Below, in pieces: positions 15,518-26,543 of a DNA stretch of 58,480 nt. The position numbers and the translations under genes are program-made. The notes under the pieces were generated by a model. The model had not been told where the DNA came from. It did no database searches and saw only the letters and a program-made list of their open reading frames with translations. The DNA comes from Oscillospiraceae bacterium (GTDB taxonomy: Bacteria; Bacillota; Clostridia; Monoglobales; Monoglobaceae). Position 1 is the first letter of the stretch, and each line of letters begins with the position of its first letter. Where the stretch lies: the NCBI GenBank assembly GCA_015068845.1, contig SVJR01000006.1, positions 1-58,480 of the forward strand, read 5' to 3'.

Positions 15518-16801
15518 TTATTCTAAAAATCCCTTATAGTGTCTCATAAGCATCTGAGATTCAAGCTGATTAACTGTCTCAAGAGCAACACCGACTACGA
15601 TAAGGAGCGATGTTCCGCCAATTGAGAAATTCTGAATGTTGAGTCCCATATTCATAAAGATAGGTACAATTGCAATGAAGCCAAGGAAAATAGCTCCAGC
15701 AAGAGTAATCTTTGAAAGAACACGGCTTATGAATTCAGATGTGGGTCTGCCGGGACGGATACCCGGGATAAATCCACCGTTATTCTTCATATTGTTAGCC
15801 ATTTCAACCGGGTTGAACTGGATAGCACTGTAGAAGTATGTGAAGAATATGATAAGGAAGAAATAGAGAACTGCATATGCCCAGTGGTCGGGTGAGAATA
15901 CCTTAAGGAATCCACCCCAGAAACCGGGACTGCCTGCCTGAACTCTGAAGAACGAAGCAATTGTGCCGGGGAACGACATAATTGACATCGCGAAGATGAT
16001 CGGGATAACGCCCACAGCCGCAACCTTGATCGGGATATGAGTGTTCTGACCGCCGTACATCTTTCTTCCTACAACTCTTTTTGCATACTGAACGGGAATT
16101 CTTCTTTCAGCCTCGTTCATCATAACAACGAGACCAACAACAGCAAGGGCAACTATAACAAGTGCGATTGCACCGATTATACCCATTGTGCCGTTCTGCA
16201 TATAGTTCCAAAGCGAAACAACGCCTGAGGGTATGCTTGAAACGATACCCGCAAAGATGATAAGCGAGATACCGTTACCAACACCCTTTTCCGTAATCTG
16301 CTCGCCCAGCCACATAAGGAATGCTGTACCTGCTGTGAATGTCATAACGATGATAACTGCAGGCCAGAAACCTGTCATTGTAACTGCACTGTAGCTCTTA
16401 AGAAGGAAGTAAAGACCGATAGCCTGGATGAGAGCGAGAACAACTGTTCCCCATCTCTGAATCTGAGCAATCTTTTTTCTGCCTTCTTCGCCTTCCTTCT
16501 GCAGTCTTTCAAGCGCAGGGATAGCTACACACAAAAGCTGCATAATAATGGAAGCGTTGATGTACGGTGTGATACCCATTGCGAAGATAGTTGCGTTCTG
16601 GAAAGCACCACCTGATACCAGGTCAATGAAGCCAAACAATGAGTTGTTTGTGCTTTCGAACATTGCTTTAAGCTGGTTCGGGTCGAGCAGCGGAACAGGT
16701 ATGCAGGAGCCAAGACGGAAAACGATAAGCATAACTAAGGTATAAAGAAGCTTCATCCTCAGATCCTTAACCTTCCATGCATTCCTAATTGTTTCGAACA
16801 T
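15518..16801 (-). CDS. secY: Protein translocase subunit SecY
   Basis: This 427-residue protein with ten transmembrane helices is the channel of the Sec translocon. It has MFETIRNAWKVKDLRMKLL at the N-terminus, the plug and TM2 region (ALGITPYINASIIMQLL-like MGITPYINASIIMQLL near 76), the conserved cytoplasmic loop MNEAERRIPVQYAKR near 230, and ANNMKNNGGFIPGIRPG near 330. The ATG at 16801 has GAGGTGG upstream; a longer in-frame extension reaches into rplO. It follows rplO by 1 nt. Confidence 0.97.
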   Translation of the reverse strand: MFETIRNAWKVKDLRMKLLYTLVMLIVFRLGSCIPVPLLDPNQLKAMFESTNNSLFGFIDLVSGGAFQNATIFAMGITPYINASIIMQLLCVAIPALERLQKEGEEGRKKIAQIQRWGTVVLALIQAIGLYFLLKSYSAVTMTGFWPAVIIVMTFTAGTAFLMWLGEQITEKGVGNGISLIIFAGIVSSIPSGVVSLWNYMQNGTMGIIGAIALVIVALAVVGLVVMMNEAERRIPVQYAKRVVGRKMYGGQNTHIPIKVAAVGVIPIIFAMSIMSFPGTIASFFRVQAGSPGFWGGFLKVFSPDHWAYAVLYFFLIIFFTYFYSAIQFNPVEMANNMKNNGGFIPGIRPGRPTSEFISRVLSKITLAGAIFLGFIAIVPIFMNMGLNIQNFSIGGTSLLIVVGVALETVNQLESQMLMRHYKGFLE

Positions 16802-16802
16802 A

Positions 16803-17240
16803 TTATACCACCTCAACCTTTCCACCGGCAGCTATAATCTTTTCTTCTGCTGTTTTGCTGAAGCGCTTTGCCTTAACGGTAAACGCTTTGTTAACCTCGC
16901 CGCGGCCTAAGATAACAACACCGTCACAAATCTTTGAAATGATGCCGTTTTCCTTGAGAACCTCAGCGGTTACTTCGCTGCAATCCAGCTTGTTCAATGC
17001 TTCAACATTAACTGAAACATATTCCTTTGCAAAAATGTTTGTAAAGCCACGCTTGGGAAGTCTTCTGTAAATAGGCATCTGACCACCTTCAAAGCCGGGA
17101 CGAACACCGCCGCCGCTACGGGCGTTCTGGCCCTTGTGTCCCTTACCGCTTGTTTTACCGTTACCGCTACCGTGGCCTCTACCTACTCTGAATCTATCCT
17201 TTTTGGAGCCTTCGCTCGGAGATAATTCATGAAGTTTCAT
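16803..17240 (-). CDS. rplO: 50S ribosomal protein L15
   Basis: This 145-residue protein has the glycine-rich N-terminus [20 protein letters not shown] then [18 protein letters not shown], and [18 protein letters not shown] near 45. A globular C-terminal domain ends GGKVEVV. The ATG at 17240 is preferred because the GTG at 17249 overlaps GGAGGTG. It stabilises 23S rRNA domains and sits directly upstream of secY. Confidence 0.97.
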   Translation of the reverse strand: MKLHELSPSEGSKKDRFRVGRGHGSGNGKTSGKGHKGQNARSGGGVRPGFEGGQMPIYRRLPKRGFTNIFAKEYVSVNVEALNKLDCSEVTAEVLKENGIISKICDGVVILGRGEVNKAFTVKAKRFSKTAEEKIIAAGGKVEVV

Positions 17241-17290
17241 CGAGTACACCTCCTCTTTAAATTTTTGAATTGTTTAACTGAAGCGAATAT

Positions 17291-17473
17291 TTACGCTTCT
17301 TCAACTGATACCAGATGAGAAACTTTGAAAATCATACCTCTGATCTGAGGATTGTCAGGTTTCTCAACGCACATATGAAGTTTTCTGAGACCCAGTGCTT
17401 CAACTGTAGCTATCTGGTCTTTCTTGCAACCAATTGTACTTTTTACAAGTGTTACCTTCAATTTGTTAGCCAA
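17291..17473 (-). CDS. rpmD: 50S ribosomal protein L30
   Basis: This 60-residue bacterial-type short L30 begins [20 protein letters not shown]. It has [20 protein letters not shown] near 24 and a final beta strand [12 protein letters not shown]. It fits the standard rpsE-rpmD-rplO order. AGGAGGTTTTTTCC precedes the ATG. Confidence 0.96.
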   Translation of the reverse strand: MANKLKVTLVKSTIGCKKDQIATVEALGLRKLHMCVEKPDNPQIRGMIFKVSHLVSVEEA

Positions 17474-17509
17474 GGAAAAAACCTCCTATCTCACTTGGTG
17501 TAACTTCTC

Positions 17510-18040
17510 TTAACCTAAAATATCTTCAGGTTTCTTGCCTCTGAGCTTAGCTACTTCTTCAACACTCTTGAGTGCAGCTAATGCCTGAACTGTTGCTGCA
17601 ACAACATTCTTGGGGTTGTTGCTTCTGAGGCACTTGGTTCTGATGTCTCTGATACCTGCAAGCTCAAGCACTGCACGTGCTGCGCCGCCGGCGATAACAC
17701 CGGTACCTTCTGCAGCGGGCTTAAGAAGCACTCTGCCGGCACCAAACTCACCGATAATGTCGTGAGGGATAGTTGTTTCAACTCTGGGTACGGTAATCAT
17801 ATTCTTCTTAGCTTCGTCGATACCCTTGCGGATAGCGTCCGGAACTTCAGCAGCCTTGCCTGTACCGTAACCAACATGACCGTTCTCGTCACCAACTACA
17901 ACCAGGGCGCTGAATCTGCTTGTTCTACCACCCTTAACTGTCTTTGATACACGATTAAGAGAAACAACTTTTTCTTTTATATCAAGCACGTTTGCGTCTA
18001 CACGCTCCTGCTTTTTGGTTATCTCTACTCTTTCTGCCAT
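17510..18040 (-). CDS. rpsE: 30S ribosomal protein S5
   Basis: This 176-residue protein has a double-stranded-RNA-binding-like N-terminal domain with [20 protein letters not shown] near 27, [19 protein letters not shown]-like [16 protein letters not shown] near 50 and [19 protein letters not shown] near 90. A C-terminal domain includes [18 protein letters not shown]. It acts in decoding accuracy. The gene fits the order with normal length. Confidence 0.97.
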   Translation of the reverse strand: MAERVEITKKQERVDANVLDIKEKVVSLNRVSKTVKGGRTSRFSALVVVGDENGHVGYGTGKAAEVPDAIRKGIDEAKKNMITVPRVETTIPHDIIGEFGAGRVLLKPAAEGTGVIAGGAARAVLELAGIRDIRTKCLRSNNPKNVVAATVQALAALKSVEEVAKLRGKKPEDILG

Positions 18041-18117
18041 TGTTTGTTTTCACCTCTTTCAATGTAATTGACTTTCTCAAAACAAATTACTAAAATTTGA
18101 AGCTTTTTTAGGTCAGA

Positions 18118-18480
18118 TTAGAAGTCCAGGCCGCCCTCACGAGCACCTGCTGCAACCTCTGCTACTCTACCATGGTAAACATATCCGCCTCTGTCGAATA
18201 CGACAGTCTTGATGTTTGCATCGAGAGCTTTCTTTGCGATTGCGATACCTACTGCCTTTGCAGCTTCTTTGTTTCCGCCGTAATTTGCCTTAAGGTCTGC
18301 ATCAAGTGTTGATGCTGAAACAAGTGTTCTGCCGGTTGTATCGTCAATAATCTGAGCATATATATTCTTAAGACTTCTGTATACGCAAAGTCTGGGTGTT
18401 TCAGCTGTGCCGGAAACCTTTTTGCGTACTCTTGCATGTCTTGCGCGTCTTGCTTCTTCGCTGTTCTTTCTTTTTATCAT
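18118..18480 (-). CDS. rplR: 50S ribosomal protein L18
   Basis: This 120-residue protein begins [20 protein letters not shown]. It has [20 protein letters not shown] near 30, [20 protein letters not shown] and the C-terminal [19 protein letters not shown]. It binds 5S rRNA. I start at the ATG at 18480, preceded by AGGAGGTGCGAGTAGA; the longer reading frame upstream has no ribosome site. Confidence 0.97.
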   Translation of the reverse strand: MIKRKNSEEARRARHARVRKKVSGTAETPRLCVYRSLKNIYAQIIDDTTGRTLVSASTLDADLKANYGGNKEAAKAVGIAIAKKALDANIKTVVFDRGGYVYHGRVAEVAAGAREGGLDF

Positions 18481-18574
18481 TCTACTCGCACCTCCTTGCG
18501 GTTTAGTATGAAATCTGTCTGTAAATGAGCCAAAATCCAATCAGGCCGCACACAGAATTGCCTTAAAGAAGTTA

Positions 18575-19123
18575 TTACTTCTTCTTAGCACCTGTCTTAC
18601 CTTCTTTTCTTCTGATGTACTCATCAACATATTTGATACCTTTACCCTTATAAGGTTCAGGCGGTCTCTTTTCTCTTACCTGGGCGGCAAACTGACCAAC
18701 CTTCTGCTTATCGTAACCTGAGATAATGATCTGGTTAGGCTGAGGAACATCGATTTTAATGCCCTCGATTTCTTCCATTTCAACCTGATGAGAATAACCC
18801 AGGTTCAAAACCAGCTTGTTGCCCTGCTTTGCAGCTCTGTAACCAACACCGTTGATTTCAAGAGTTTTGCTGTAGCCTTCGGACACGCCGATTACCATAT
18901 TTGCGATTAAGGTGCGTGTAAGACCGTGCAGAGCTCTGTGTTCCTTGACATCTGAAGGGCGCTTAACAACAACTGTGTCGCCATCCTTTTCGATAATCAT
19001 ATCAGCAGACATTGTCTCTGTCAGAGTGCCCTTTGCGCCCTTGACCGTAATTTCATTGTTTGCACCTATTGTAACATCAACACCGGCAGGTATTGTAATA
19101 GGCATTTTTCCTATACGAGACAT
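18575..19123 (-). CDS. rplF: 50S ribosomal protein L6
   Basis: This 182-residue protein has two repeated L6 domains. It starts [20 protein letters not shown], with [20 protein letters not shown] near 70 and the signature [20 protein letters not shown] near 147, then [20 protein letters not shown]. The ATG at 19123 has GGAGGAAAACGAA upstream. It lies near the elongation-factor binding site of the large subunit. Confidence 0.97.
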   Translation of the reverse strand: MSRIGKMPITIPAGVDVTIGANNEITVKGAKGTLTETMSADMIIEKDGDTVVVKRPSDVKEHRALHGLTRTLIANMVIGVSEGYSKTLEINGVGYRAAKQGNKLVLNLGYSHQVEMEEIEGIKIDVPQPNQIIISGYDKQKVGQFAAQVREKRPPEPYKGKGIKYVDEYIRRKEGKTGAKKK

Positions 19124-19140
19124 TTCGTTTTCCTCCTTCC

Positions 19141-19539
19141 TTACCAAATAAATGCGAGAACCTCTCCGCCTACATTCTGACGGCGAGCCTCTTTGTCTGT
19201 CATAATTCCCTTAGATGTGGAAATAATAGCGATACCCAAACCCTTGAGAACCTGGGGCAGTTCTTCCTTTGAAGCATAAATTCTAAGACCCGGCTTTGAG
19301 ACTCTCTTGAGGCCTGTTAAAACCTTCTGCTTATTTTCAGCATACTTGAGTGTTACACGGATAACGCCCTGAGTGTTATCTTCGATGTACTCAACATTCT
19401 TAACATAACCTTCATCAAGCAAAATCTTTGCAATAGCCTTTTTCATATTTGATGCAGGAATATCAACTGTCGCATGTCTTGAGTTGTTTGCGTTTCTGAT
19501 TCTTGTTAACATATCTGCTATCGGATCTGTGATGTGCAT
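19141..19539 (-). CDS. rpsH: 30S ribosomal protein S8
   Basis: This 132-residue protein begins [20 protein letters not shown]. It has [20 protein letters not shown] near 26, [20 protein letters not shown] and the S8 signature [20 protein letters not shown] at the end. It is a primary 16S rRNA binder and, in E. coli, the repressor of its operon; I saw no such site here. Confidence 0.97.
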   Translation of the reverse strand: MHITDPIADMLTRIRNANNSRHATVDIPASNMKKAIAKILLDEGYVKNVEYIEDNTQGVIRVTLKYAENKQKVLTGLKRVSKPGLRIYASKEELPQVLKGLGIAIISTSKGIMTDKEARRQNVGGEVLAFIW

Positions 19540-19664
19540 TGTTTATCCTCCTTTTTAGCGGATTTTGTGAGTCAGTTTGGCTATCCGAATCACATTTTTT
19601 AGCCACTTGACTCTCCATAAATTTAAAATTTTATTTTGTTCTCAGCAGAACAAACCGGCAAATA

Positions 19665-19850
19665 TTACCAGGACGCCTTCTTCACTCCGGGGATCTGACC
19701 CTTGTAAGCGAGTTCGCGGAAGCAGATTCTGCAAATACCGAACTTGCGTAAATAAGCGTGAGGTCTGCCGCAGATCTTACATCTGTTGTATTCACGGGTT
19801 GAATACTTCTGTTCTTTCTGCTGTTTTAAAACCATAGCTTTTCTTGCCAT
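19665..19850 (-). CDS. rpsN: 30S ribosomal protein S14, zinc type (S14p/RpsZ)
   Basis: This 61-residue short S14 has four cysteines in two pairs (RCKICGRPH and [10 protein letters not shown]), the zinc-binding C+ form. It ends [12 protein letters not shown] as usual. The length matches type Z proteins. There is no sign here of a second zinc-independent S14. It is in the standard rplE-rpsN-rpsH order. Confidence 0.96.
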   Translation of the reverse strand: MARKAMVLKQQKEQKYSTREYNRCKICGRPHAYLRKFGICRICFRELAYKGQIPGVKKASW

Positions 19851-19911
19851 ATGCTTTAATCTCCTCCATTTCTAAAAGATTAAACGAGTGAATTTTCGTT
19901 TCAGCCCTAAC

Positions 19912-20448
19912 TTATCTTGTGAAGGGAGCACCCATCAGTGTAAGGAGCTCACGAGCTTCCTCGTCGCTCTGTGCTGTTGTAACGAAAATGATATCCATAC
20001 CACGGAGCTTGTCAATCTTATCGTAATCTATTTCAGGGAAAATAAGCTGTTCCTTAATACCCAGTGAATAGTTACCTCTGCCGTCGAAGGAATTGGGATT
20101 GATACCTCTGAAGTCACGAACACGGGGGAGTGCTGCGTTGAACAGTCTGTCAACGAACTCGTACATCTTCGCGCCACGGAGAGTAACCTTACAACCAATG
20201 TTCATACCCTCTCTGACTTTAAACTGAGCTACTGACTTCTTCGCCTTTGTAACAACAGGCTTCTGGCCTGTGATAAGAGCGAGGTCGTTCATAGCATAAT
20301 CTATAGCCTTTGAATTTTCCTTTGCTTCGCCCAGACCGATGTTGATAACAACCTTATCGAGCTTGGGTATCTGCATTACGCTTTTGTAGCTGAACTTCTT
20401 CATCAAAGCGTCTTTGATTTCTTTTGTATAGCGTTCTTCAAGTCTCAT
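19912..20448 (-). CDS. rplE: 50S ribosomal protein L5
   Basis: This 178-residue 5S rRNA-binding protein has [20 protein letters not shown] at the start, the L5 signature [20 protein letters not shown] near 29, [20 protein letters not shown] near 88, and ends [16 protein letters not shown]. It links 5S RNA to the central protuberance. It has the normal spacing to rplX (26 nt). Confidence 0.97.
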   Translation of the reverse strand: MRLEERYTKEIKDALMKKFSYKSVMQIPKLDKVVINIGLGEAKENSKAIDYAMNDLALITGQKPVVTKAKKSVAQFKVREGMNIGCKVTLRGAKMYEFVDRLFNAALPRVRDFRGINPNSFDGRGNYSLGIKEQLIFPEIDYDKIDKLRGMDIIFVTTAQSDEEARELLTLMGAPFTR

Positions 20449-20474
20449 TGAAGCTACCTCCTTTCGAATAAAAA

Positions 20475-20798
20475 TTATTCACCAAATGTTTCTCCGCACT
20501 TCTTGCAGTAACGAACATGAGTTCCGTCCTCCAGAACCTTTCTGCCAACTCGTGTGGGAGCACCACACTTTCCGCAGATATTCATTACCTTGCTTGCGTA
20601 TATGGGAGTTTCCTGGCTGATAATACCGCCTGCTTCGCCCATACGGCGCGGCTTCTTGTGCTTTTTAGCCACAGAAACGCCTTCAACAATAACTGTGCGC
20701 TTTACAGGGTTAACTGCGAGCACTTTGCCCTTTTTACCCTTATCCTTACCGGAAAGAACAACTACCTTGTCACCGGTCTTCACATGCATCTTCAGCAT
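20475..20798 (-). CDS. rplX: 50S ribosomal protein L24
   Basis: This 107-residue protein has the KOW motif [20 protein letters not shown] near residue 7, [15 protein letters not shown] near 38, and a C-terminal zinc-ribbon-like pair ([12 protein letters not shown] ... [11 protein letters not shown]) common in Firmicute L24. GGAGG lies 7 nt before the ATG. It initiates 50S assembly. Confidence 0.97.
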   Translation of the reverse strand: MLKMHVKTGDKVVVLSGKDKGKKGKVLAVNPVKRTVIVEGVSVAKKHKKPRRMGEAGGIISQETPIYASKVMNICGKCGAPTRVGRKVLEDGTHVRYCKKCGETFGE

Positions 20799-20916
20799 TT
20801 CTTTTCCTCCTTTCGCATCTACTCAGGAATTACACTTTGTTGTCCGCGGTTTTTACACCTTGCCGGGTGTTCCGACCATAAGGTTTTAACCTACGAACAG
20901 TGATTTTGAATGTTTC

Positions 20917-21285
20917 TTACAGAACCTCGGGAGCGAGAGACAAAATCTTCATATACTCCTTGTCACGAAGTTCTCTGGCGATGGGGCCAAATATACGAGT
21001 ACCTCTGGGAGTCTTATCGTCCTTGATGATAACTGCTGCGTTTTCATCAAATCTGATTTTAGAGCCGTCTGCTCTCTTAACGCCCTGTACTGTTCGTACG
21101 ATAACCGCTTTAACAACATCACCCTTTTTAACAGCACCGCCGGGTGTTGCCTTCTTAACTGAAGCAACAATAACATCACCAATGTTACCATAGCGTCTGT
21201 ATGAGCCACCGAGAACACGGATGCACATAAGTTCCTTTGCACCGCTGTTATCTGCAACCTTGAGCATTGTCTGCTGCTGTACCAT
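20917..21285 (-). CDS. rplN: 50S ribosomal protein L14
   Basis: This 122-residue protein begins [20 protein letters not shown]. It has the L14 signature [20 protein letters not shown] near 54, [20 protein letters not shown] near 80 and ends [12 protein letters not shown]. It forms an intersubunit bridge. A 118-nt spacer to rplX contains no identified element. Confidence 0.97.
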   Translation of the reverse strand: MVQQQTMLKVADNSGAKELMCIRVLGGSYRRYGNIGDVIVASVKKATPGGAVKKGDVVKAVIVRTVQGVKRADGSKIRFDENAAVIIKDDKTPRGTRIFGPIARELRDKEYMKILSLAPEVL

Positions 21286-21350
21286 AACTGGATTCCTCCT
21301 AACTTTAAGATATCAATTTTGCCATATACGGCATTGTCGCATAAAGTCTA

Positions 21351-21611
21351 TTATTTAGCCTTTTCAACAATTTCAACCAGTCTCCATCTCTTGTCCTTTG
21401 AAAGAGGTCTGGTTTCCATAACCTTTACCTTATCGCCTACACGGCACTCGTTGTTTTCATCGTGAGCCTTCAGCTTGTAGGTATTTTTAATAACCTTTTT
21501 GTAAACCGGGTGCTTAACGCTGTCTTTGATAGCAACAACGATGGTCTTATCCATCTTATCACTTACAACCTCGCCAACACGGGTCTTACGGTAGTTGCGC
21601 TTTTCTTCCAT
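21351..21611 (-). CDS. rpsQ: 30S ribosomal protein S17
   Basis: This 86-residue OB-fold protein has [20 protein letters not shown] near 8, the [20 protein letters not shown] region near 34, and [20 protein letters not shown] near 58. It binds 16S rRNA. The ATG lies 12 nt from the rpmC stop, behind GGAGGTGTAACGT. Confidence 0.97.
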   Translation of the reverse strand: MEEKRNYRKTRVGEVVSDKMDKTIVVAIKDSVKHPVYKKVIKNTYKLKAHDENNECRVGDKVKVMETRPLSKDKRWRLVEIVEKAK

Positions 21612-21623
21612 ACGTTACACCTC

Positions 21624-21836
21624 CTACGAATTTGCATTGGCATTGATGCCAAGCTCTTGTTCCTTTAAAACCGTCTTAAGCTTTGCAATATCCTTCTTAA
21701 CTGCAACAATTCTCATAGGATTGTCCAGCTGGTTCATTGCGTTCTGAAAACGGAGATTGAAAAGTTCTTCTTTTAAATCCTGAATCTTATCAGTGATTTC
21801 CTGCATTGAAAGGTCTCTGATCTCATTGATTTTCAT
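21624..21836 (-). CDS. rpmC: 50S ribosomal protein L29
   Basis: This 70-residue helical protein reads [20 protein letters not shown] at the start and [19 protein letters not shown] in the middle, with a second helix [18 protein letters not shown]. It sits at the tunnel exit where SRP and trigger factor dock. Its ATG shares one base with the rplP stop codon (TAATG), indicating coupling. Confidence 0.96.
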   Translation of the reverse strand: MKINEIRDLSMQEITDKIQDLKEELFNLRFQNAMNQLDNPMRIVAVKKDIAKLKTVLKEQELGINANANS

Positions 21837-22267
21837 TACATTTCACCTTCCATTTCCTGATCGGCTTTTCTGACAAACTTACACTTTAAGGGAAGCTTGT
21901 GCATAGCAAGACGCATAGCCTCACGAGCTACTTCTTCGCTTACGCCGCCGATTTCAAATAATATTCTACCGGGCTTAACAACTGCTACCCAGTATTCAGG
22001 TGAACCCTTACCACTACCCATACGAGTTTCAGCGGGTTTCTCTGTTACGGGCTTGTCAGGGAATATCTTAATCCAAACCTGACCGCCTCTCTTTGTATAT
22101 CTTGTCATAGCAATACGGGCTGCCTCAATCTGGTTGCTTGTAATCCAAGCGGGAGACTGAGCCTGAAGACCAAACTCACCGTAAACAACCTTGTTACCGC
22201 GAGAAGCCTTACCCTTCATTCTGCCACGCATAACGCGTCTAAACTTAACTCTTTTTGGTGATAACAT
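21836..22267 (-). CDS. rplP: 50S ribosomal protein L16
   Basis: This 143-residue protein begins [20 protein letters not shown]. It has [20 protein letters not shown] near 38 and [20 protein letters not shown] near 72 (the arginine of the hydroxylated loop), and ends with [19 protein letters not shown]. It positions tRNA in the A site. Single-base overlaps join it to rpsC and rpmC. Confidence 0.97.
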   Translation of the reverse strand: MLSPKRVKFRRVMRGRMKGKASRGNKVVYGEFGLQAQSPAWITSNQIEAARIAMTRYTKRGGQVWIKIFPDKPVTEKPAETRMGSGKGSPEYWVAVVKPGRILFEIGGVSEEVAREAMRLAMHKLPLKCKFVRKADQEMEGEM

Positions 22268-22956
22268 TATTTGTTTCCTCCTTCCCTTTTCTTGGCAGGA
22301 GCTTTTACTTCCTTAACTTTCTTGCTTTCTGCAAGAACTTCACCCTTGTAGATCCAAACCTTAACACCGAGCTTACCGTAGGTTGTATCAGCCTCAGCAA
22401 AGCCGTAGTCAATGTCTGCTCTCAGGGTCTGCAGCGGGATAGTACCCTCGTGATACTGCTCTGTACGAGCGATTTCAGCACCGCCAACACGGCCTGATAC
22501 TGCAGCCTTGATACCCTTAGCGCCCATCTTCATAGTTCTTGCCATGCACTGCTTCATAGCCTTTCTGAAAGAAATTCTTCTTTCGAGCTGCGATGCGATG
22601 TTTTCAGCAACGAGCTGTGCGCATACATCGGGGTTCTTCACCTCGATTACATTAAGGATAACTGATTTTCCTGTAATTGCTTCAACTTCTTTCTTAAGCT
22701 TGTCAATTTCGCTTCCGCCTTTACCGATAACGATACCGGGCTTTGCGGCGTGGATAGAAAGACGAATTTTGTTAGCAAATTTTTCAATTTCGATTTTATC
22801 AACTCCGGCAAGGTAGAGCTTCTTCTTAAGGAAAACTCTGAGGTTGTAATCTTCTACAAGATTATCGCCGTAGTTCTTTTTGTCAGCGTACCAACGTGAA
22901 TCCCAGTCTTTGATTACGCCAACTCGGATACCGTGGGGATTAACTTTCTGACCCAT
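22267..22956 (-). CDS. rpsC: 30S ribosomal protein S3
   Basis: This 229-residue protein has the N-terminal [20 protein letters not shown], a KH domain with [20 protein letters not shown] near 70, and the C-terminal signature region [20 protein letters not shown] near 165. A lysine-rich tail follows ([17 protein letters not shown]). It forms the mRNA entry site. Standard length for Clostridia. Confidence 0.97.
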   Translation of the reverse strand: MGQKVNPHGIRVGVIKDWDSRWYADKKNYGDNLVEDYNLRVFLKKKLYLAGVDKIEIEKFANKIRLSIHAAKPGIVIGKGGSEIDKLKKEVEAITGKSVILNVIEVKNPDVCAQLVAENIASQLERRISFRKAMKQCMARTMKMGAKGIKAAVSGRVGGAEIARTEQYHEGTIPLQTLRADIDYGFAEADTTYGKLGVKVWIYKGEVLAESKKVKEVKAPAKKREGGNK

Positions 22957-22979
22957 GCTTATACCTCCTTTTTAAAAGA

Positions 22980-23315
22980 TTATTCCTTTTCAGCCAGTTT
23001 CAAAGTAATGTGACTTGTCTTTTTGTTAATTCTGAATGCACGACCCTGAGCTCTAGCCTGAACTCTCTTAAGAGTGGGACCCTGGTCTGCGAATACTTCT
23101 GAAACATAAAGATTTTCAACATTCATATTGTAGTTGTGCTCAGCGTTAGCCATTGCTGACAGCAAGAGCTTTTCAACTACAGGGCTTGCAGCCTTGGGTG
23201 TGTTCTTGAGAATACCAAGCGCAACACCAACCGGCTTGTTTCTGATTAAATCTATAACTATACGCACCTTTCTCGGAGCGATGCGTACATGAGTAACCTT
23301 TGCTACTGCTTCCAT
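22980..23315 (-). CDS. rplV: 50S ribosomal protein L22
   Basis: This 111-residue protein starts [20 protein letters not shown]. It has [20 protein letters not shown] near 46 and the L22 signature [20 protein letters not shown] near 83, the hairpin that lines the exit tunnel. It lies between rpsS and rpsC as usual. Confidence 0.97.
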   Translation of the reverse strand: MEAVAKVTHVRIAPRKVRIVIDLIRNKPVGVALGILKNTPKAASPVVEKLLLSAMANAEHNYNMNVENLYVSEVFADQGPTLKRVQARAQGRAFRINKKTSHITLKLAEKE

Positions 23316-23371
23316 TGCTCTTTAGCTCCTTTCTTGGTAATATCTGTAAGCTTTAACGAAGCTCACAGGAA

Positions 23372-23644
23372 TTATTTAGAAGTTTTAGCACCTGCGTGAC
23401 CTTTGTATGTTCTGGTCGGAGCAAATTCACCAAGCTTATGTCCTACCATATCTTCAGTTACATAAACCGGAACATGCTTTCTGCCATCATAAACTGCGAT
23501 GGTGTGTCCAACCATTTCAGGGAATATAGTAGATGCTCTTGACCATGTCTTGATTACGACTTTTTCGTTCTTTTCGTTCATTGCTACAATCTTTGCAATG
23601 AGCTTGGCTTCGACGAAAGGTCCTTTTTTAATACTACGACCCAT
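23372..23644 (-). CDS. rpsS: 30S ribosomal protein S19
   Basis: This 90-residue protein begins [20 protein letters not shown]. It has [20 protein letters not shown] near 31, [20 protein letters not shown] near 54 and ends [17 protein letters not shown]. It is a head protein that contacts S13. GGAGG precedes the ATG. Confidence 0.97.
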   Translation of the reverse strand: MGRSIKKGPFVEAKLIAKIVAMNEKNEKVVIKTWSRASTIFPEMVGHTIAVYDGRKHVPVYVTEDMVGHKLGEFAPTRTYKGHAGAKTSK

Positions 23645-23668
23645 GAGGTAACCTCCTTAAAAAAATTC

Positions 23669-24502
23669 TTATTTCGCGTTACGACGCTTAACGATAAACT
23701 TGTCAGTTCTGTTCTTCTTGTCTCTGGTCTTGTAACCGAGTGCAGGCTTACCCCAAGGAGTAACAGGTGAGGGTCTACCGATAGGTGACTTACCTTCACC
23801 ACCACCGTGAGGATGGTCATTCGGGTTCATAACAACGCCTCGAACTGTGGGTCTGAAGCCCATATGACGCTTTCTACCAGCCTTACCGAGGTTGATGTTT
23901 TCGTAATCTGTATTACCAACCTGACCGATAGTTGCACGGCAATCAAGTCTTACAAGACGAACTTCGCCGGAAGGAAGTCTTACCTGTGCGTAACCGTTTT
24001 CTTTAGCCATAAGCTGTGCAAAAACGCCTGCGCTACGAACGAGCTGTCCGCCCTTGCCGGGGTAAAGTTCAATGTTATAAATAAGTGTACCAACAGGGAT
24101 ATCTTCGATAAGAAGAGCGTTACCGGGCTTAATATCTGCGCCCTTACCTGATACTACTACATCACCCTTCTTGAGTGAAACAGGAGCAACGATGTAGGTC
24201 TTTACGCCGTCTTCGTACTGAAGCAGTGCAATGTTTGCACTTCTGTTAGGATCGTACTCGATTGAGAGAACTGTTGCGGGCATATTGTCCTTATTTCTCT
24301 TGAAATCGATTACTCTGTATTTTCTCTTTGTGCCACCGCCGCGATGTCTAACTGTTATTCTACCGTAAGAGTTACGGCCTGCTTTGCTCTTGAGGGGACG
24401 AAGAAGTGATCTCTCGGGAGCCACTTTATCGATTTCTGCAAAATCAGAAACAGTCATCTGACGAAGCGAAGGTGTTGTAGGATTATATTTTCTAATTCCC
24501 AT
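23669..24502 (-). CDS. rplB: 50S ribosomal protein L2
   Basis: This 277-residue protein begins [20 protein letters not shown]. It has [20 protein letters not shown] near 42, an OB/SH3-like core, [20 protein letters not shown] near 206 and the signature [20 protein letters not shown] near 226 that includes the histidine near the peptidyl transferase centre. Full length and intact. Confidence 0.98.
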   Translation of the reverse strand: MGIRKYNPTTPSLRQMTVSDFAEIDKVAPERSLLRPLKSKAGRNSYGRITVRHRGGGTKRKYRVIDFKRNKDNMPATVLSIEYDPNRSANIALLQYEDGVKTYIVAPVSLKKGDVVVSGKGADIKPGNALLIEDIPVGTLIYNIELYPGKGGQLVRSAGVFAQLMAKENGYAQVRLPSGEVRLVRLDCRATIGQVGNTDYENINLGKAGRKRHMGFRPTVRGVVMNPNDHPHGGGEGKSPIGRPSPVTPWGKPALGYKTRDKKNRTDKFIVKRRNAK

Positions 24503-24541
24503 TTTTACATCTCCTTTTCTGAATTTTCGTTAGCGGTAAAA

Positions 24542-24832
24542 TTAGTTCTCGAACAGTTCGATTGTCTTGCTGTCTGCTGTAAGCTTAACAACAGCTTTTT
24601 TCCAATCCGCTCTCTTACCAACATGAACGCCCATTCTCTTGGTCTTGCCCATGTAGTTGATTGTTGTTACGCTCTGAACCTTTACCTTGAAAATTTCTTC
24701 TACAGCTTTCTTGATCTGGATTTTGTTTGCAGACTTTGCAACTTCAAAAGTGTACTTTTTGTCTGCAACCTGTTCCATACTCTGTTCTGTAATGATAGGT
24801 CTTTTTATGATATCATGAGATGTCATATTCAT
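24542..24832 (-). CDS. rplW: 50S ribosomal protein L23
   Basis: This 96-residue protein has [20 protein letters not shown] near 7, [20 protein letters not shown] near 37 and [20 protein letters not shown] near 59. It sits at the tunnel exit and docks trigger factor and SRP. Its start overlaps the rplD stop by one base (TAATG). Confidence 0.97.
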   Translation of the reverse strand: MNMTSHDIIKRPIITEQSMEQVADKKYTFEVAKSANKIQIKKAVEEIFKVKVQSVTTINYMGKTKRMGVHVGKRADWKKAVVKLTADSKTIELFEN

Positions 24833-25455
24833 TATGCGTACACCTCCTCGAGTTTAAGAGCTGCATCCTTTGTGATGATGCATTTTGTATGTCCCAGCAC
24901 CTCGTATGTGTTGATTGCACCAACGAATGTTGTGTCAACACCCTTGATGTTTCTTGCTGAAAGAACAACATTGCTGTCATTTTCAGGAAGAACGATGAGC
25001 GCCTTTTCGGTTACGCCCAGGTTTGCCAGGATTTCAGCCATGCGGCTTGTCTTGATTTCGTCAAGTGTGAGGCTCTCAAGAACAATAATGTCATTGTCAA
25101 GAACCTTTGAAGATAATGCAGACTTGAGAGCAAGTCTTCTAACCTTCTTGTTAACTGCGTATCTGTAGTCTCTGGGCTTCGGGCCGAGTGCTACGCCGCC
25201 GCCAACCCACTGGGGTGCACGGATACTACCCTGTCTTGCACGGCCTGTACCCTTCTGTCTCCAGGGCTTGATACCGCCGCCGCTTACTTCTGTACGGGTC
25301 TTGGTGCTCTGTGTGCCCTGTCTCTGATTAGCGAGATAGTTAACAACTACTTCGTGCATGATGTCGGCTCTTACTTCAGCGCCGAATACGCTATCATTAA
25401 GTTCGATATCGCCGACCTGCTTGCCGTCTGTGTTATATAAAGCTACTTTTGGCAT
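24832..25455 (-). CDS. rplD: 50S ribosomal protein L4
   Basis: This 207-residue protein has the conserved basic loop [20 protein letters not shown] then [20 protein letters not shown] near 48-84, which extends into the exit tunnel. This is followed by [14 protein letters not shown] near 104 and a Rossmann-like C-terminal domain. In gamma-proteobacteria L4 autoregulates the S10 operon; here that is not known. Normal spacing to rplC (25 nt). Confidence 0.97.
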   Translation of the reverse strand: MPKVALYNTDGKQVGDIELNDSVFGAEVRADIMHEVVVNYLANQRQGTQSTKTRTEVSGGGIKPWRQKGTGRARQGSIRAPQWVGGGVALGPKPRDYRYAVNKKVRRLALKSALSSKVLDNDIIVLESLTLDEIKTSRMAEILANLGVTEKALIVLPENDSNVVLSARNIKGVDTTFVGAINTYEVLGHTKCIITKDAALKLEEVYA

Positions 25456-25480
25456 ATCTTATATCCTCCTCTCTCTCAGT

Positions 25481-26116
25481 TTAGGCATTAGCCTTAACTG
25501 CGTTTTTAACAACCAGCAATCCACCCTTGGGGCCGGGTACTGAACCCTTAACCAAAAGAAGGTTGCGTTCCGTATCTATCTTTACAAGACCGAGGTTCTG
25601 GATTGTAACCTTGTCCACGCCGTAGTGTCCGGGAAGTTTCTTACCCTTGAACACTCTTGAGGGAGATGAACAAGCGCCCAGTGAACCGGGGCCTCTGTGG
25701 TAATGGCTACCGTGAGTCATAGGACCTCTGTGAGTTCCCCATCTCTTAATTGTACCTGCGTAACCGTGACCTTTGCTGATACCTGTAACATCAAGAACTT
25801 CACCAGCTTCAAAAATGTCAACTTTAATTTCGTCACCGACGTTTAACTCGCTAGCTGAGTCAAGCTTGAACTCTCTGAGGTACCGTTTCGGTGTAACATT
25901 TGCTTTTGCAAAGTGACCCTTCATAGGCTTGTTTACATTCTTTTCCTTCTTGTCCTCGAAGCCTACCTGAACAGCCTCGTAGCCGTCAACTTCGATAGTC
26001 TTCTTCTGAACCACACTACAGGGACCTGCTTCAATTACAGTAACAGGAATGAGTGTGCCGTCTTCTGCAAAAATCTGTGTCATACCGAGCTTTTTGCCTA
26101 AGATTGCTTTTTTCAT
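25481..26116 (-). CDS. rplC: 50S ribosomal protein L3
   Basis: This 211-residue protein starts [20 protein letters not shown]. It has the L3 signature [20 protein letters not shown] near 120 and the [20 protein letters not shown] extension near 141 that reaches towards the peptidyl transferase centre. It ends [34 protein letters not shown] precedes the ATG. Confidence 0.97.
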   Translation of the reverse strand: MKKAILGKKLGMTQIFAEDGTLIPVTVIEAGPCSVVQKKTIEVDGYEAVQVGFEDKKEKNVNKPMKGHFAKANVTPKRYLREFKLDSASELNVGDEIKVDIFEAGEVLDVTGISKGHGYAGTIKRWGTHRGPMTHGSHYHRGPGSLGACSSPSRVFKGKKLPGHYGVDKVTIQNLGLVKIDTERNLLLVKGSVPGPKGGLLVVKNAVKANA

Positions 26117-26234
26117 AATTTTTTCCTCCTAAATTTCACACAAATCGGTTCGTTTCCGAACATATGTGCGGGTCATCGGTTGGATTTTCCAACATAACCA
26201 AAATTTTTTCTACCTTTTTAATTATAATATTAAA

Positions 26235-26543
26235 CTATATCTTAAGTTCAATATCAACGCCTGCAGGCAGATCCAGGTGCTTAAGTGCGTCGATTGTCTT
26301 GGCATTGGGCGCCAAAACATCAATCAATCTCTTGTGAGTTCTCAGTTCAAACTGCTCACGGCTGTCCTTGTACTTATGAACAGCTCTGAGGATTGTAACG
26401 ACTTCCTTCTTTGTGGGAAGCGGAATAGGTCCTGAGACTTTCGCTCCCGTTCTCTTGGCTGTTTCAACGATCTTCTCGGCGCTCTGGTCGATGAGGTTGT
26501 GATCGTAAGCCTTAAGTCTGATTCTGATCTTCTCTGTTGCCAT
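26235..26543 (-). CDS. rpsJ: 30S ribosomal protein S10
   Basis: This 102-residue protein starts [20 protein letters not shown]. It has the S10 signature region [20 protein letters not shown] near 36 and [20 protein letters not shown] near 70. The ATG at 26543 has GAAGGAGGGTACAGC before it; the long open frame upstream is untranslated leader. It is the first gene of the S10-spc-type operon and, as NusE, also acts in antitermination. Confidence 0.97.
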   Translation of the reverse strand: MATEKIRIRLKAYDHNLIDQSAEKIVETAKRTGAKVSGPIPLPTKKEVVTILRAVHKYKDSREQFELRTHKRLIDVLAPNAKTIDALKHLDLPAGVDIELKI